DNA of 64,000 nucleotides from Mycobacteriaceae bacterium (GTDB lineage: Bacteria; Actinomycetota; Actinomycetes; Mycobacteriales; Mycobacteriaceae), in the NCBI GenBank assembly GCA_029977845.1, contig JAPOKC010000004.1, positions 1 to 64,000 of the forward strand, in the 5' to 3' direction. The notes under the pieces were generated by a model. The model saw only the letters and a program-made list of their open reading frames with translations, made no database searches and had not been told where the DNA came from. Shown piece after piece: positions 18,594-25,939 of this stretch (within the stretch, counting starts at the first letter, position 1; each line of letters begins with the position of its first letter). Both the position numbers and the translations under genes were made by a program.

Positions 18594-19791
18594 TCCCGGC
18601 GCACTCGACGGCATCCGCGTCCTGGAGGTCGGCACGCTGATCTCCGGACCGTTCTGCGGCCGGTTGCTCGGCGACATGGGCGCCGAGGTCATCAAGATCG
18701 AACCGCCCGGCGCCCCCGACCCGATCCGCACCTGGGGCCAGGCCGAGATCGAGGGCCACCGCTTCTTCTGGACCGTGCACGCCCGCAACAAGAAGGCCGT
18801 CACGCTGAACCTGCGCGAGCCACGCGGCCGCGAACTGTTCCTCGAGCTCGTCGAGAACGCCGACATCATCGTGGAGAACTTCCGGCCGGGAACCCTGGAG
18901 AAGTGGGATCTGGGCTATGAGGTTCTGCGCCAACGCAATCGGGGCATCATCCTGGTCCGGGTGTCCGGTTACGGCCAGACCGGTCCGGAGGCCGGCAGGG
19001 CCGGCTACGCCTCGGTCGCCGAGGCGGTCAGCGGGCTGCGGCATATGAACGGTTTCCCGGGCGGTCCGCCGCCGCGGCTCGCGCTGTCCCTCGGCGACAC
19101 CCTGGCCGGCATGTTCGCCGCACAGGGTGCGCTGGCCGCGCTGTACCGGCGCACGGTCACCGGCGAGGGTCAGGTGGTCGACGCCGCGCTGACCGAGGCC
19201 TGCCTCGCCGTCCAGGAGTCCACCATCCCGGACTACGACATCGGCGGTGTGGTGCGCGGACCGTCGGGCACCCGTCTGGAGGGGATCGCCCCGTCGAACA
19301 TCTACCGCAGCGCCGACGGCAGCTGGGTGGTGATCGCGGCGAACCAGGACACCGTCTTCCGCCGGCTGTGCGAGGCGATGGGCACGCCGGAACTTGCGTC
19401 TGATCCGAGGTTCGTCGATCACAAGGCCCGCGGACGTAATCAAGACGAGATCGACGCCATCATCGGCGAGTGGGCCGCAGCGCGCCAGCCCGCCGACATC
19501 ATCGAAACCCTCAGCGCCGCAGGGGTGATCGCCGGACCGATCAACACCGTCGCCGAGGTGGTGCGCGATCCGCAGTTCCTGGCCCGCGGCATGCTCGTCG
19601 AGCATTTCGACGAACGCATCGGGCGCACCGTGCTGGGACCCGGTGTGGTTCCGGTGCTCTCCGAGAGTCCCGGCGGCGTCCGCTTCGCCGGATCGGCGCG
19701 GCCCGGCCAGCACAACGCCGAGGTCTACGGCGAGCTGCTGGGTCTGGGACCCGAGGACATGGCCACCCTCACCGAGTTGGGAATCCTATGA
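18583..19791 (+). CDS. CaiB/BaiF family CoA-transferase
   Basis: 402 residues, the usual length of class III CoA-transferases. RVLEVGTLISGPFCGRLLGDMGAE opens the family Rossmann-like part; KNKKAVTLNL-type and ENFRPGT segments follow; D172 in SLGDTLAG is at the place of the catalytic Asp (about 169 in formyl-CoA transferase). It should move CoA onto the acid released by the upstream steps. ATGA overlap with the lyase gene. Confidence 0.9.
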   Translation: MTSDPGALDGIRVLEVGTLISGPFCGRLLGDMGAEVIKIEPPGAPDPIRTWGQAEIEGHRFFWTVHARNKKAVTLNLREPRGRELFLELVENADIIVENFRPGTLEKWDLGYEVLRQRNRGIILVRVSGYGQTGPEAGRAGYASVAEAVSGLRHMNGFPGGPPPRLALSLGDTLAGMFAAQGALAALYRRTVTGEGQVVDAALTEACLAVQESTIPDYDIGGVVRGPSGTRLEGIAPSNIYRSADGSWVVIAANQDTVFRRLCEAMGTPELASDPRFVDHKARGRNQDEIDAIIGEWAAARQPADIIETLSAAGVIAGPINTVAEVVRDPQFLARGMLVEHFDERIGRTVLGPGVVPVLSESPGGVRFAGSARPGQHNAEVYGELLGLGPEDMATLTELGIL

Positions 19792-20684
19792 GCACCCACG
19801 TCACCATCCGCGAGGTCGCCCTGCGCGACGGACTGCAGATCGAGAACCCGATCCCGTTGTCGGCCAAGCTGGAACTGCTGGCGGCCATCGCGGCCACCGG
19901 GGTGCGTGAGGTGGAGGCGACCGCATTCGTCTCCCCCTCCAAGGTGCCGTCGATGGCCGACGCCCCGGATTTGGCGGCCGCACTCGGGGACTACCCCGGT
20001 ATCGATTTCTCCGCCCTGGTCGCCAGTCCGAACGGCGCGCACCGCGCCATCGCCGCCGGATTCCGCTCGCTGGAGTACGTGGTGTCCGCGGCCGACGGAC
20101 ACAGTCGCGCCAACGTCGGGCGCAGCAGTGCCGAGGCCGCCGCCCAGATCGCCGATATCGTCGCCATCGCCCACGACGCCGGTGTGGCGGTCGAGGTGAT
20201 CATCTCCACTGCCTGGGACTGCCCGTTCGACGGGCCCACCCCGGCGCAGCGGGTTCTCGACGTGGTCGACGCCGCCTGTGCGCACGACGCCGACCGGATC
20301 GCCATCGCCGACACCATCGGCACCGCGACCCCGGGGCGGGTCACCGAACTGGTGGACCTGGTGCGCCCGCGGATCGGAAACCGCCCCCTCGGAGCGCACT
20401 TCCACAACACCCGCGGCACCGGACTGGCCAGCGCGTGGGCCGCAGTGACCGCCGGGGTCACCCGGCTGGACTCCTCGGTCGGCGGACTCGGCGGATGCCC
20501 GTTCGCACCCGGCGCCAGCGGCAATATCGCCACCGAGGATCTGGTGTACCTGCTGATCGACAGCGGGGTGAGCGTCGACGTCGACCTCGCGGCCGCCATC
20601 GAGGCCGCCCGGGTCGCCAGCTCTGTAGTCGGCCATGAGCTGCCCAGCGCGCTGCTGCGGGCCGGGGACCGGACACGCCGTTGA
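19788..20684 (+). CDS. HMG-CoA lyase-like protein
   Basis: 298 residues. RDGLQ at the start, HFHNTRGTG, and the signature GGLGGCPFAPGASGN with its active-loop cysteine are those of hydroxymethylglutaryl-CoA lyase. The enzyme cleaves a 3-hydroxy-3-methylacyl-CoA by a retro-aldol/Claisen reaction in a metal-dependent TIM barrel. HMG-CoA itself is possible, but the operon context suggests a related branched 3-hydroxyacyl-CoA. Overlaps neighbours by ATGA and TTGA. Confidence 0.87.
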   Translation: MSTHVTIREVALRDGLQIENPIPLSAKLELLAAIAATGVREVEATAFVSPSKVPSMADAPDLAAALGDYPGIDFSALVASPNGAHRAIAAGFRSLEYVVSAADGHSRANVGRSSAEAAAQIADIVAIAHDAGVAVEVIISTAWDCPFDGPTPAQRVLDVVDAACAHDADRIAIADTIGTATPGRVTELVDLVRPRIGNRPLGAHFHNTRGTGLASAWAAVTAGVTRLDSSVGGLGGCPFAPGASGNIATEDLVYLLIDSGVSVDVDLAAAIEAARVASSVVGHELPSALLRAGDRTRR

Positions 20685-21268
20685 CCTCCCGCACGCTGAC
20701 CACCAAAGGTCTGGCCACCCGCCAGGCCTTGGAGGAGTCGGCCCGAGTGCTGTTCGCCCAGCGCGGTTTCCACGGCACCACACTGTCCGACATCACTGCC
20801 GCGGCCGACAGGTCGCCGGCCGCGTTCTACCGTTACTTCACCGACAAGGAGGACCTGCTGGCCTCGCTGGCGGAGTCCTTCCTGCAGGAAGTGGTCGAGA
20901 TTCCGAAGTTCGCCGAGGGCAGTGACTTCTTCGTCGCCGCGGTCGACCTCTACTGGCAGAAGTTCAAACCGAATATCGGGATCATGGTGGCCATCGACCA
21001 ACTCGCGGCGACCCAGCCGCGGTTCGCGCTGTTGCAGAACGAGTTCCGCCGGTTCGGCACGGATATCGTCGCCGCCTCGGTGCGCACCGCGCAGCAGCAG
21101 GGGTACGCCACCGAACTCGACACCGACCACATCGCGCTGGCGATCGCCCTGCTGTTCGAGCGGTTCACCAGCGTCGGCCTGGCACGGGGGCTGTCCGACG
21201 ATGCCGCCGTGGCCACCTTGTCGACCATCTGGAAGAAAACCCTCTACGGCGAACCCGAGGAGAACTGA
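20681..21268 (+). CDS. TetR-family regulator inside the catabolic operon
   Basis: 195 residues from a TTG whose last two bases begin the lyase stop (TTGA, 20681-20684). N-terminal HTH (TTLSDITAAADRSPAAFYRYF region, about residues 30-55) and a helical ligand domain. Its stop overlaps the ATG of the acyl-CoA dehydrogenase (TGATG). A local regulator embedded mid-operon probably controls the operon through the 16231-16407 region; no operator is obvious next to it. Confidence 0.87.
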   Translation: MTSRTLTTKGLATRQALEESARVLFAQRGFHGTTLSDITAAADRSPAAFYRYFTDKEDLLASLAESFLQEVVEIPKFAEGSDFFVAAVDLYWQKFKPNIGIMVAIDQLAATQPRFALLQNEFRRFGTDIVAASVRTAQQQGYATELDTDHIALAIALLFERFTSVGLARGLSDDAAVATLSTIWKKTLYGEPEEN

Positions 21269-22506
21269 TGGATTTCACCCTGCCGGATCACCTTCCGCCA
21301 CTGCTCGCCGAGATGGACGCGTTCATCGAGGCGGAGATCAAACCGCTGGAACGCGAGCACATGCAGTACTTCGATCGCCGCCGGGAGTTCGCCCGCACTG
21401 ATATCGACAACGGCGGCATCCCCAATCGGCAGTGGGAGGATCTGCTCGACGAGATGCGCCGCCGCGCCGATGCGGCCGGCTGGCTGCGCTACGGGTTGCC
21501 GTCGAAGTTCGGCGGTCGGGACGGCACCAATCTCGACATGGCGGTGATCCGGGAACACCTGGCGCACAAGGGACTCGGGCTGCACAACGATCTGCAGGAC
21601 GAGTCCTCGATCGTCGGCAACTTCCCCCAGATCATCATGATGGACCGGTTCGGCACCGAGGAGCAGAAGGCCGAATGGATCGAGGCCATGTTCACCGGTA
21701 AACGCTCGATGGCGTTCGGTCTCACCGAACCCGACCACGGTTCGGACGCCACCTGGCTGGAGACCACCGCCCGTCTCGAAGGTGACGAGTGGATCATCAA
21801 CGGCTCCAAGCGCTGGAACACCGGGGTACACCGGGCCACCCATGATCTGGTGTTCGCCCGGACCTCCGGTGAGCCCGGGCAGGCGCTCGGCATCACCGCG
21901 TTCCTGGTGCCGTGCGACGCCGAAGGCTTCGAGGTGCCCTACTACTGGTGGACCTTCAACATGCCCACCGATCACGGCGAGGTGGTACTGCGCGACGTCC
22001 GCATCCCGGCCGACGCGGTGCTCGGCGAGGTGGACCGCGGACTGGAGGTCGCACAGACCTTCCTGCACGAGAACAGGATCCGGCAGGCCGCCAGCAGCCT
22101 GGGTGCCGCGCAGTACTGCATCGACCGCGCGGTCGGATATGCCACCCAGCGGGTCACGTTCGGCAAGCCGCTGGCGACGAATCAGGCGATCCAGTGGCCG
22201 CTGGTCGAATTGCAGACCGAGGCGCAGATGGTGCGGCTGCTGGTCTACTACGCAGCCTGGGAACTGGACCGTAACCATCACATCGAGGTGTCCGACAAGG
22301 TGTCGATGGCCAACTACCGGGCCAACCGCCTGGTGTGCGAGGCCGCCGACCGTGCCATGCAGATCCACGGCGGTATCGGTTACAGCCGCCATGAACCGTT
22401 CGAGCACATTTATCGCCACCACCGCCGCTACCGGATCACCGAGGGTGCCGAGGAGATCCAGATGCGCCGGGTGGCCCAACGGATGTTCAGGTTCGGTCGC
22501 ACATGA
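21268..22506 (+). CDS. Acyl-CoA dehydrogenase (FadE; LvaC/ACAD10-11-like)
   Basis: 412 residues with the full ACAD fold: FGLTEPDHGSDA (flavin/substrate loop), NGSKRWNTG, QRVTFGKPL, MQIHGGIGYSRHEP and YRITEGAEEIQ, with E392 in the TEG segment. Placed directly before an APH-like kinase and a DUF6285-like gene, it resembles the dehydrogenase of the Lva pathway and of eukaryotic ACAD10/11, which removes phosphate from 4-phosphoacyl-CoA and leads to the 3-hydroxy isomer. That role is inferred from gene order. Overlaps the TetR by one base and the kinase by four. Confidence 0.88.
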   Translation: MDFTLPDHLPPLLAEMDAFIEAEIKPLEREHMQYFDRRREFARTDIDNGGIPNRQWEDLLDEMRRRADAAGWLRYGLPSKFGGRDGTNLDMAVIREHLAHKGLGLHNDLQDESSIVGNFPQIIMMDRFGTEEQKAEWIEAMFTGKRSMAFGLTEPDHGSDATWLETTARLEGDEWIINGSKRWNTGVHRATHDLVFARTSGEPGQALGITAFLVPCDAEGFEVPYYWWTFNMPTDHGEVVLRDVRIPADAVLGEVDRGLEVAQTFLHENRIRQAASSLGAAQYCIDRAVGYATQRVTFGKPLATNQAIQWPLVELQTEAQMVRLLVYYAAWELDRNHHIEVSDKVSMANYRANRLVCEAADRAMQIHGGIGYSRHEPFEHIYRHHRRYRITEGAEEIQMRRVAQRMFRFGRT

Positions 22507-23468
22507 AAGATGAACTGGCCCGGGTGCTGCGCCCGGTCCTCGGTGACGACGTCGAGGTATCCAATCTGCGTACGCTCACCGGCGGGGCCAGCCGGATCAC
22601 CTACGCCTTCGACGCCGTGACACCGCAGGGCAGCCGCGCGCTGATTCTGCGCGCAGCCCCGACCGCTGAGGGCCAGTTCGCCAGCATGGAACTCGAGGCC
22701 GCCGTACAGGGTGCCGCCGCCGAGGCGGGCGCGCCGGTTCCGCACATCCTCGTGGCATCGAATTCCCCTGCAGCCCTGGGCAACCCGTTTCTGATCTGCG
22801 ATGAGATCGCCGGGGAGACTATCGTCCGCAAGATCGCGCGCGGTCTCGACGATGCCGGGCGCGCATGGCTGCTGACCCAGTGCGGTCAGGCGCTGGCCGC
22901 GATCCATCGGGCCCGCACCGACGCCCCGGAGCTCGTCGAGCGCGACGAGCCGGCCGAGTGGCGTCAGCGCCTCGACGACCTCGGCGACACCACCGCCACG
23001 TTCGAATGGGCGTTTCGGTGGCTGGCCGCCAACCGGCCGGATCCGGGTCCGCGCACGCTCGTGCACGGCGATTTCCGAATGGGCAACCTCATCGTCGACG
23101 GTTCACGCCTGGCGGCGGTGCTGGACTGGGAGGCGGTCCATATCGGCGACATCCACGAGGACCTGGCGTGGTTCTGCGTTCGGGCCTGGCGCTTCGGCGC
23201 CCCGCCGAGCCGGGCCGCCGGCGGTCTGGGCAGCGTCGAGGAATTCGTCACCGCCTACGAGCAGGCCGGCGGAGCGGCCGTGGACCGCGGCGCGCTGCGC
23301 TGGTGGCTGGTCCTGGGCACGCTGAAGTGGGGCATCATCTGCCGCTATCAGGCCGAGCGCCACCTGACCGGTCAGACCCGGTCGGTGGAACTGGCCGCGA
23401 TCGGCCGTCGGGTCTGCGAGACCGAATGGGACATCCTCGACCTGCTGACCACGGAGCGGGTCGCATGA
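22503..23468 (+). CDS. APH-like phosphotransferase (LvaA/ACAD10-11 kinase-like)
   Basis: 321 residues of the aminoglycoside-phosphotransferase fold. LTGGASRITYAF is the glycine-rich start, H188-G-D190-x4-N195 the catalytic loop and D208-W-E the metal site. Not expected to be a resistance enzyme. Coupled by ATGA to an ACAD gene and a DUF6285-like gene it matches LvaA, which phosphorylates the 4-hydroxyl of 4-hydroxyacyl-CoA in Pseudomonas putida levulinate catabolism. Equivalence is inferred. Confidence 0.85.
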   Translation: MKDELARVLRPVLGDDVEVSNLRTLTGGASRITYAFDAVTPQGSRALILRAAPTAEGQFASMELEAAVQGAAAEAGAPVPHILVASNSPAALGNPFLICDEIAGETIVRKIARGLDDAGRAWLLTQCGQALAAIHRARTDAPELVERDEPAEWRQRLDDLGDTTATFEWAFRWLAANRPDPGPRTLVHGDFRMGNLIVDGSRLAAVLDWEAVHIGDIHEDLAWFCVRAWRFGAPPSRAAGGLGSVEEFVTAYEQAGGAAVDRGALRWWLVLGTLKWGIICRYQAERHLTGQTRSVELAAIGRRVCETEWDILDLLTTERVA

Positions 23469-23800
23469 CCGCACCGCATGGCCGCCCGACGGCCGCCGAA
23501 CTCGTCGCCGCCGTCGCCGAGTTCCTCGAGGGCGACGTCCGGGCCAACACCTCCGGGGCGGTCAACTTCCACGCCCTCGTCGCCGCCAACGCCCTGCGGA
23601 TCGTGGAGCGGGAGCTGCTCGACACCGGCGATGCCCCGGATCTGCTCGGCTACCCCGACGAACAGTCGCTGTCGGCAGCGATCCGCTCCGGGGATCTCGA
23701 CGCCCGCGGAGACGAGGTGCTGGCATGCCTGCGCGGGGTGGTCGGCCACCGGCTGGCGATCGCCCACCCCGGCTACGACGACGGCGCCAGTCGCTCCTAG
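23465..23800 (+). CDS. DUF6285-like small protein (LvaB-like partner)
   Basis: 111 residues, ATGA overlap with the kinase stop. The pattern RPTAAELVAAVAEFLEGDV, then FHALVAANALRIVERE, is that of small proteins regularly found after APH-like kinases (DUF6285, named from memory). In the Lva pathway a small protein of similar size, LvaB, is required for kinase activity. It is all-helical, with no signal peptide and no catalytic motif. Probable kinase partner; last gene of the operon. Confidence 0.75.
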   Translation: MTAPHGRPTAAELVAAVAEFLEGDVRANTSGAVNFHALVAANALRIVERELLDTGDAPDLLGYPDEQSLSAAIRSGDLDARGDEVLACLRGVVGHRLAIAHPGYDDGASRS

Positions 23801-23831
23801 CCGGGAACTGACGACGCCGGCCCGTTCCCGG
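23801..23831 (+). terminator. Possible hairpin after the catabolic operon
   Basis: CCGGGAAC (23801-23808) pairs perfectly with GTTCCCGG (23824-23831) around a 15-base loop, immediately after the last stop codon. No T-run follows, so it is only a candidate terminator. Confidence 0.35.
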
Positions 23832-24061
23832 TCCGGCAAACTCACGATCTACCCTTCCAGAGGCCTGAAACGCCTCCGGATCGTCGCCGTTCACCGTCCC
23901 GAAGACTCTCAGCAAGGCCGAATAGAGTAAAGTAACTGAGTGGTCGGTACAAATGACCATCAGTACATTTCAAGAGGCATTTTTGGCAAGGTTTTTTGGT
24001 TTGCCACAGGCTCGGGAACCCTGCTACGGTCGATAGCGACCACCGACTCGGAGGATTAGTC
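23832..24061 (+). promoter_or_regulatory. AT-richer leader of the first Thr-Pro-tail gene
   Basis: About 230 non-coding bases, clearly richer in A and T than the flanks from 23920 to 24005. Two small dyads occur: TGGTC...GACCA (around 23940-23958) and GGCAA...TTGCC (around 23982-24006). GGAGG at 24050-24054 is the ribosome site for ATG 24062. Promoter positions are uncertain. Confidence 0.4.
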
Positions 24062-24400
24062 ATGAAGTGGAAGATCGCGGCGGCAACCGCCGGCGTAGCA
24101 GCAATCATCTCGGCCCCCCTGGCCGGGGCCAAGCCGGCCAACAACGGCAACGGCAACGGCAACAAGCCGGCCACTCCGCCGGGACAGAGCATCTCGTCCA
24201 TCGCCAAGGCCGGCGGCGGCGCAGCGGGTGTGCTGGGCGGGTTGATCGCCCGCAAGCCCACCAACCCGGGCCTGCCCAATGCCCTGCAGCGGGTGACGGC
24301 GAGCAAGACGCCCACCCCGACCCCCACGCCGACGCCGACGCCCACGCCGACGCCCGAGCCGACCCCCACGCCGACTCCACAGCCGACGCCGACTCCCTAG
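24062..24400 (+). CDS. Secreted protein with conserved core and Thr-Pro tail (paralogue A)
   Basis: 112 residues. Sec signal peptide (MKWKIAAATAG...PLAGA), an Asn/Gly spacer (NNGNGNGNK), then a core GQSISSIAKAGGGAAGVLGG followed by KPTNPGLPNALQRV, and a tail of Thr-Pro dipeptides broken once each by Glu-Pro and Gln-Pro. Start set by GGAGG 7 bases upstream. The protein at 24997 has exactly the same length and order of parts. I do not recognise the family. The Pro-rich tail could span the cell wall or carry mannose, as in other mycobacterial Pro/Thr-rich proteins; that is speculation. Confidence 0.8.
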   Translation: MKWKIAAATAGVAAIISAPLAGAKPANNGNGNGNKPATPPGQSISSIAKAGGGAAGVLGGLIARKPTNPGLPNALQRVTASKTPTPTPTPTPTPTPTPEPTPTPTPQPTPTP

Positions 24401-24455
24401 GCGCAATCCCTGGGCGATCCTGGAGAACCGCTCGGCCCACTGGGCCGGGGGGTTC

Positions 24456-24461
24456 TACGTT
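24456..24461 (+). promoter_or_regulatory. -10 box of a leaderless promoter
   Basis: TACGTT fits TANNNT and lies exactly six bases before ATG 24468. No ribosome site precedes the ATG, as expected for a leaderless mycobacterial transcript starting at the A of the ATG. Confidence 0.55.
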
Positions 24462-24467
24462 GGTGGC

Positions 24468-24854
24468 ATGGGAGCACCTGAGACCAACGCCATCGCCGAC
24501 CGGCTCTTCGACGCGATCGAACGTGGCGACGGCCCGGGGCTGGCGGCGCTGTGGTCCGACGACGTCATCGTCTGGCGGCAGGGCGGCGGGCGTGAACGCG
24601 ACAAGGCCCGTGGCCTGAAGGTCATCGAGTGGTTCGTCGACAGCACCACTGATCGCCGGTACGAAGTCCTGGACAGGCGGAGCTTCGACGGCGGGTTCCT
24701 GCAGCAGCACAACGTCCACGCCACCACCGCTTCAGGCGCCCCGCTGACGTTCCGGGCCTGCCTGGTTGTCAAGGTCGCCCCGGACGGGCTGATCACCCGG
24801 ATCGACGAGTATCTGGACCCCGCCGACCTGAACCCTCTGTTAGCCGAATCGTAG
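24468..24854 (+). CDS. NTF2-like (SnoaL-like) protein
   Basis: 128 residues: helices in NAIADRLFDAIERGDGPGL, then FVDSTTDRRYEVLDRR and strands ending LITRIDEYLDPADLNPLL, the standard SnoaL-like layout. No signal peptide, so cytoplasmic, unlike the secreted proteins on both sides. Probably transcribed from its own leaderless promoter. Reaction unknown; related proteins include ketosteroid isomerase and polyketide cyclases. Confidence 0.78.
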   Translation: MGAPETNAIADRLFDAIERGDGPGLAALWSDDVIVWRQGGGRERDKARGLKVIEWFVDSTTDRRYEVLDRRSFDGGFLQQHNVHATTASGAPLTFRACLVVKVAPDGLITRIDEYLDPADLNPLLAES

Positions 24855-24996
24855 GATCCGGCCTGCGATTCTAAGAAATTCCCAGTTCAGCAAGTGATAA
24901 GCCTCACTAACGGTAATTAGCCGAACTCCATCGCCGCCCGGTAAAATCATGGGCATCGACCACCGCCCGGTGGTCAGTGGACAAAGGAGTATTTCG
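24855..24996 (+). promoter_or_regulatory. Leader of the second Thr-Pro-tail gene
   Basis: 142 non-coding bases. AAAGGAG at 24982-24988 is the ribosome site for GTG 24997. The upstream part (24870-24930) is AT-richer and probably holds the promoter; GGTAAAAT near 24941 is a candidate -10. Confidence 0.4.
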
Positions 24997-25335
24997 GTGA
25001 AGTTCAAGTTCGCAGCCATCACGACCTTGGTGGCCGTCGCGATCGCGTCGGCTCCGGTGGCGGCTGCAGCTCCGAACGGCAATGCCAACGGCAACGCGGG
25101 CAACAGCTCGAGCAGCAGCAGCACCAGCACCACCCCCCGCAACACGATCGGCCAGACCATCTCGGCGATCGCCAAGAGCGGCGGCGGCGCGATCGGTGTG
25201 CTGACCGCGCTGGTGCAGTTCAAGCCCGGCAATCTGGGTCTGGCCAACGCGCTCAAGCAGTTGACCACCCCGAAGCCGACTCCCACCCCGACGCCGACGC
25301 CGACCCCCACGCCGACGGTCGCTCCCAGCGCCTAG
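24997..25335 (+). CDS. Secreted protein with conserved core and Thr-Pro tail (paralogue B)
   Basis: 112 residues, same length as the protein at 24062. Signal peptide MKFKFAAITTL...PVAAAA, an Asn/Gly/Ser spacer, the core GQTISAIAKSGGGAIGVL, then KPGNLGLANALKQL and a shorter Thr-Pro run ending VAPSA. About two thirds of core residues match paralogue A; the spacer has diverged. Two intact copies with conserved core suggest selection on the core. Function unknown. Confidence 0.8.
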   Translation: MKFKFAAITTLVAVAIASAPVAAAAPNGNANGNAGNSSSSSSTSTTPRNTIGQTISAIAKSGGGAIGVLTALVQFKPGNLGLANALKQLTTPKPTPTPTPTPTPTPTVAPSA

Positions 25336-25355
25336 TCGCCGGCCTCGACTCCACT

Positions 25356-25386
25356 CAGTGCCCCCCGCCCCCGGCGGGGGGCACTG
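25356..25386 (+). terminator. Strong hairpin terminator after paralogue B
   Basis: A 14-bp perfect stem, CAGTGCCCCCCGCC / GGCGGGGGGCACTG, with a three-base loop, begins 20 bases after the stop. No long T-run follows, which is common for mycobacterial terminators. Confidence 0.7.
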
Positions 25387-25421
25387 TCGATATTCAGCCA
25401 GGGTCGAAGGCGCAATCCGGC

Positions 25422-25427
25422 TAGCAT
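25422..25427 (+). promoter_or_regulatory. -10 box of a leaderless promoter
   Basis: TAGCAT (TANNNT) is followed by exactly six bases and then ATG 25434, with no ribosome site. This predicts a leaderless mRNA for the receiver-like gene. Confidence 0.6.
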
Positions 25428-25433
25428 CGCGGC

Positions 25434-25832
25434 ATGTCCAACCCGTTGCGGATCCTGGTGTACAGCAGCAACGCACGAACCCGGGAACAGGTCCGGCTGT
25501 CGCTGGGCACCCGCGTCGACCCTGCGCTACCGGAACTCGTCTACACCGACGTGGCGACCGGACCGATGGTGATCAGCCTGATGGACGCCGGCGGATTCGA
25601 TCTGGTGATCCTCGACGGCGAGGCCTCCCCGGTCGGCGGGATGGGCATCGCCAAACAGCTCAAGGACGAGCTCGACGACTGCCCCCCGATCCTGGTGCTG
25701 ACCGGCCGGGCCGATGACGCATGGCTGGCCAACTGGTCGCGGGCCGAGGCCGCGGTACCGCATCCCCTCGACCCGATTCAGTTGGCCGGTGCGGTGGTCG
25801 GCCTGCTGAACAATTCCGCGGTCAGAGGTTGA
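25434..25832 (+). CDS. Atypical response-regulator receiver (Rv3143-like)
   Basis: 132 residues, a lone CheY-like receiver with no output domain. D61 in LVILDGEA is the phospho-acceptor position and T90 in LVLTGRAD the switch Thr. The acidic pair near the N-terminus is replaced by S11-S12 and the conserved lysine of the KP motif is lost (VPHP near 108-111). Without these it should not be phosphorylated in the usual way. M. tuberculosis Rv3143, also next to nuo, is the likely orthologue. It may act by protein contact with complex I; this is inference. Confidence 0.82.
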   Translation: MSNPLRILVYSSNARTREQVRLSLGTRVDPALPELVYTDVATGPMVISLMDAGGFDLVILDGEASPVGGMGIAKQLKDELDDCPPILVLTGRADDAWLANWSRAEAAVPHPLDPIQLAGAVVGLLNNSAVRG

Positions 25833-25939
25833 TGATCGGCCGGAATAATTGTGCTTTCTCCTGCCGGTGGAGGTAGCAACATCGCTAGGCTAAGTGTCTC
25901 CCATCACACGACGCCCACGACAAGGAGTGCGACCGCGGC
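25833..25939 (+). promoter_or_regulatory. nuo operon promoter region
   Basis: 107 bases. TAGGCT (25886-25891) fits the mycobacterial -10 pattern; no good -35 is seen at the right distance. AAGGAG (25922-25927) is the ribosome site, 12 bases before ATG 25940, a rather long spacing. No obvious operator palindrome. Confidence 0.45.

Noticed and set aside
24305..24400. Tandem CCGACG/CCCACG repeats considered as CRISPR or a non-coding satellite
   Set aside because: They encode the in-frame Thr-Pro tail; there are no spacers, and the second paralogue repeats the design.
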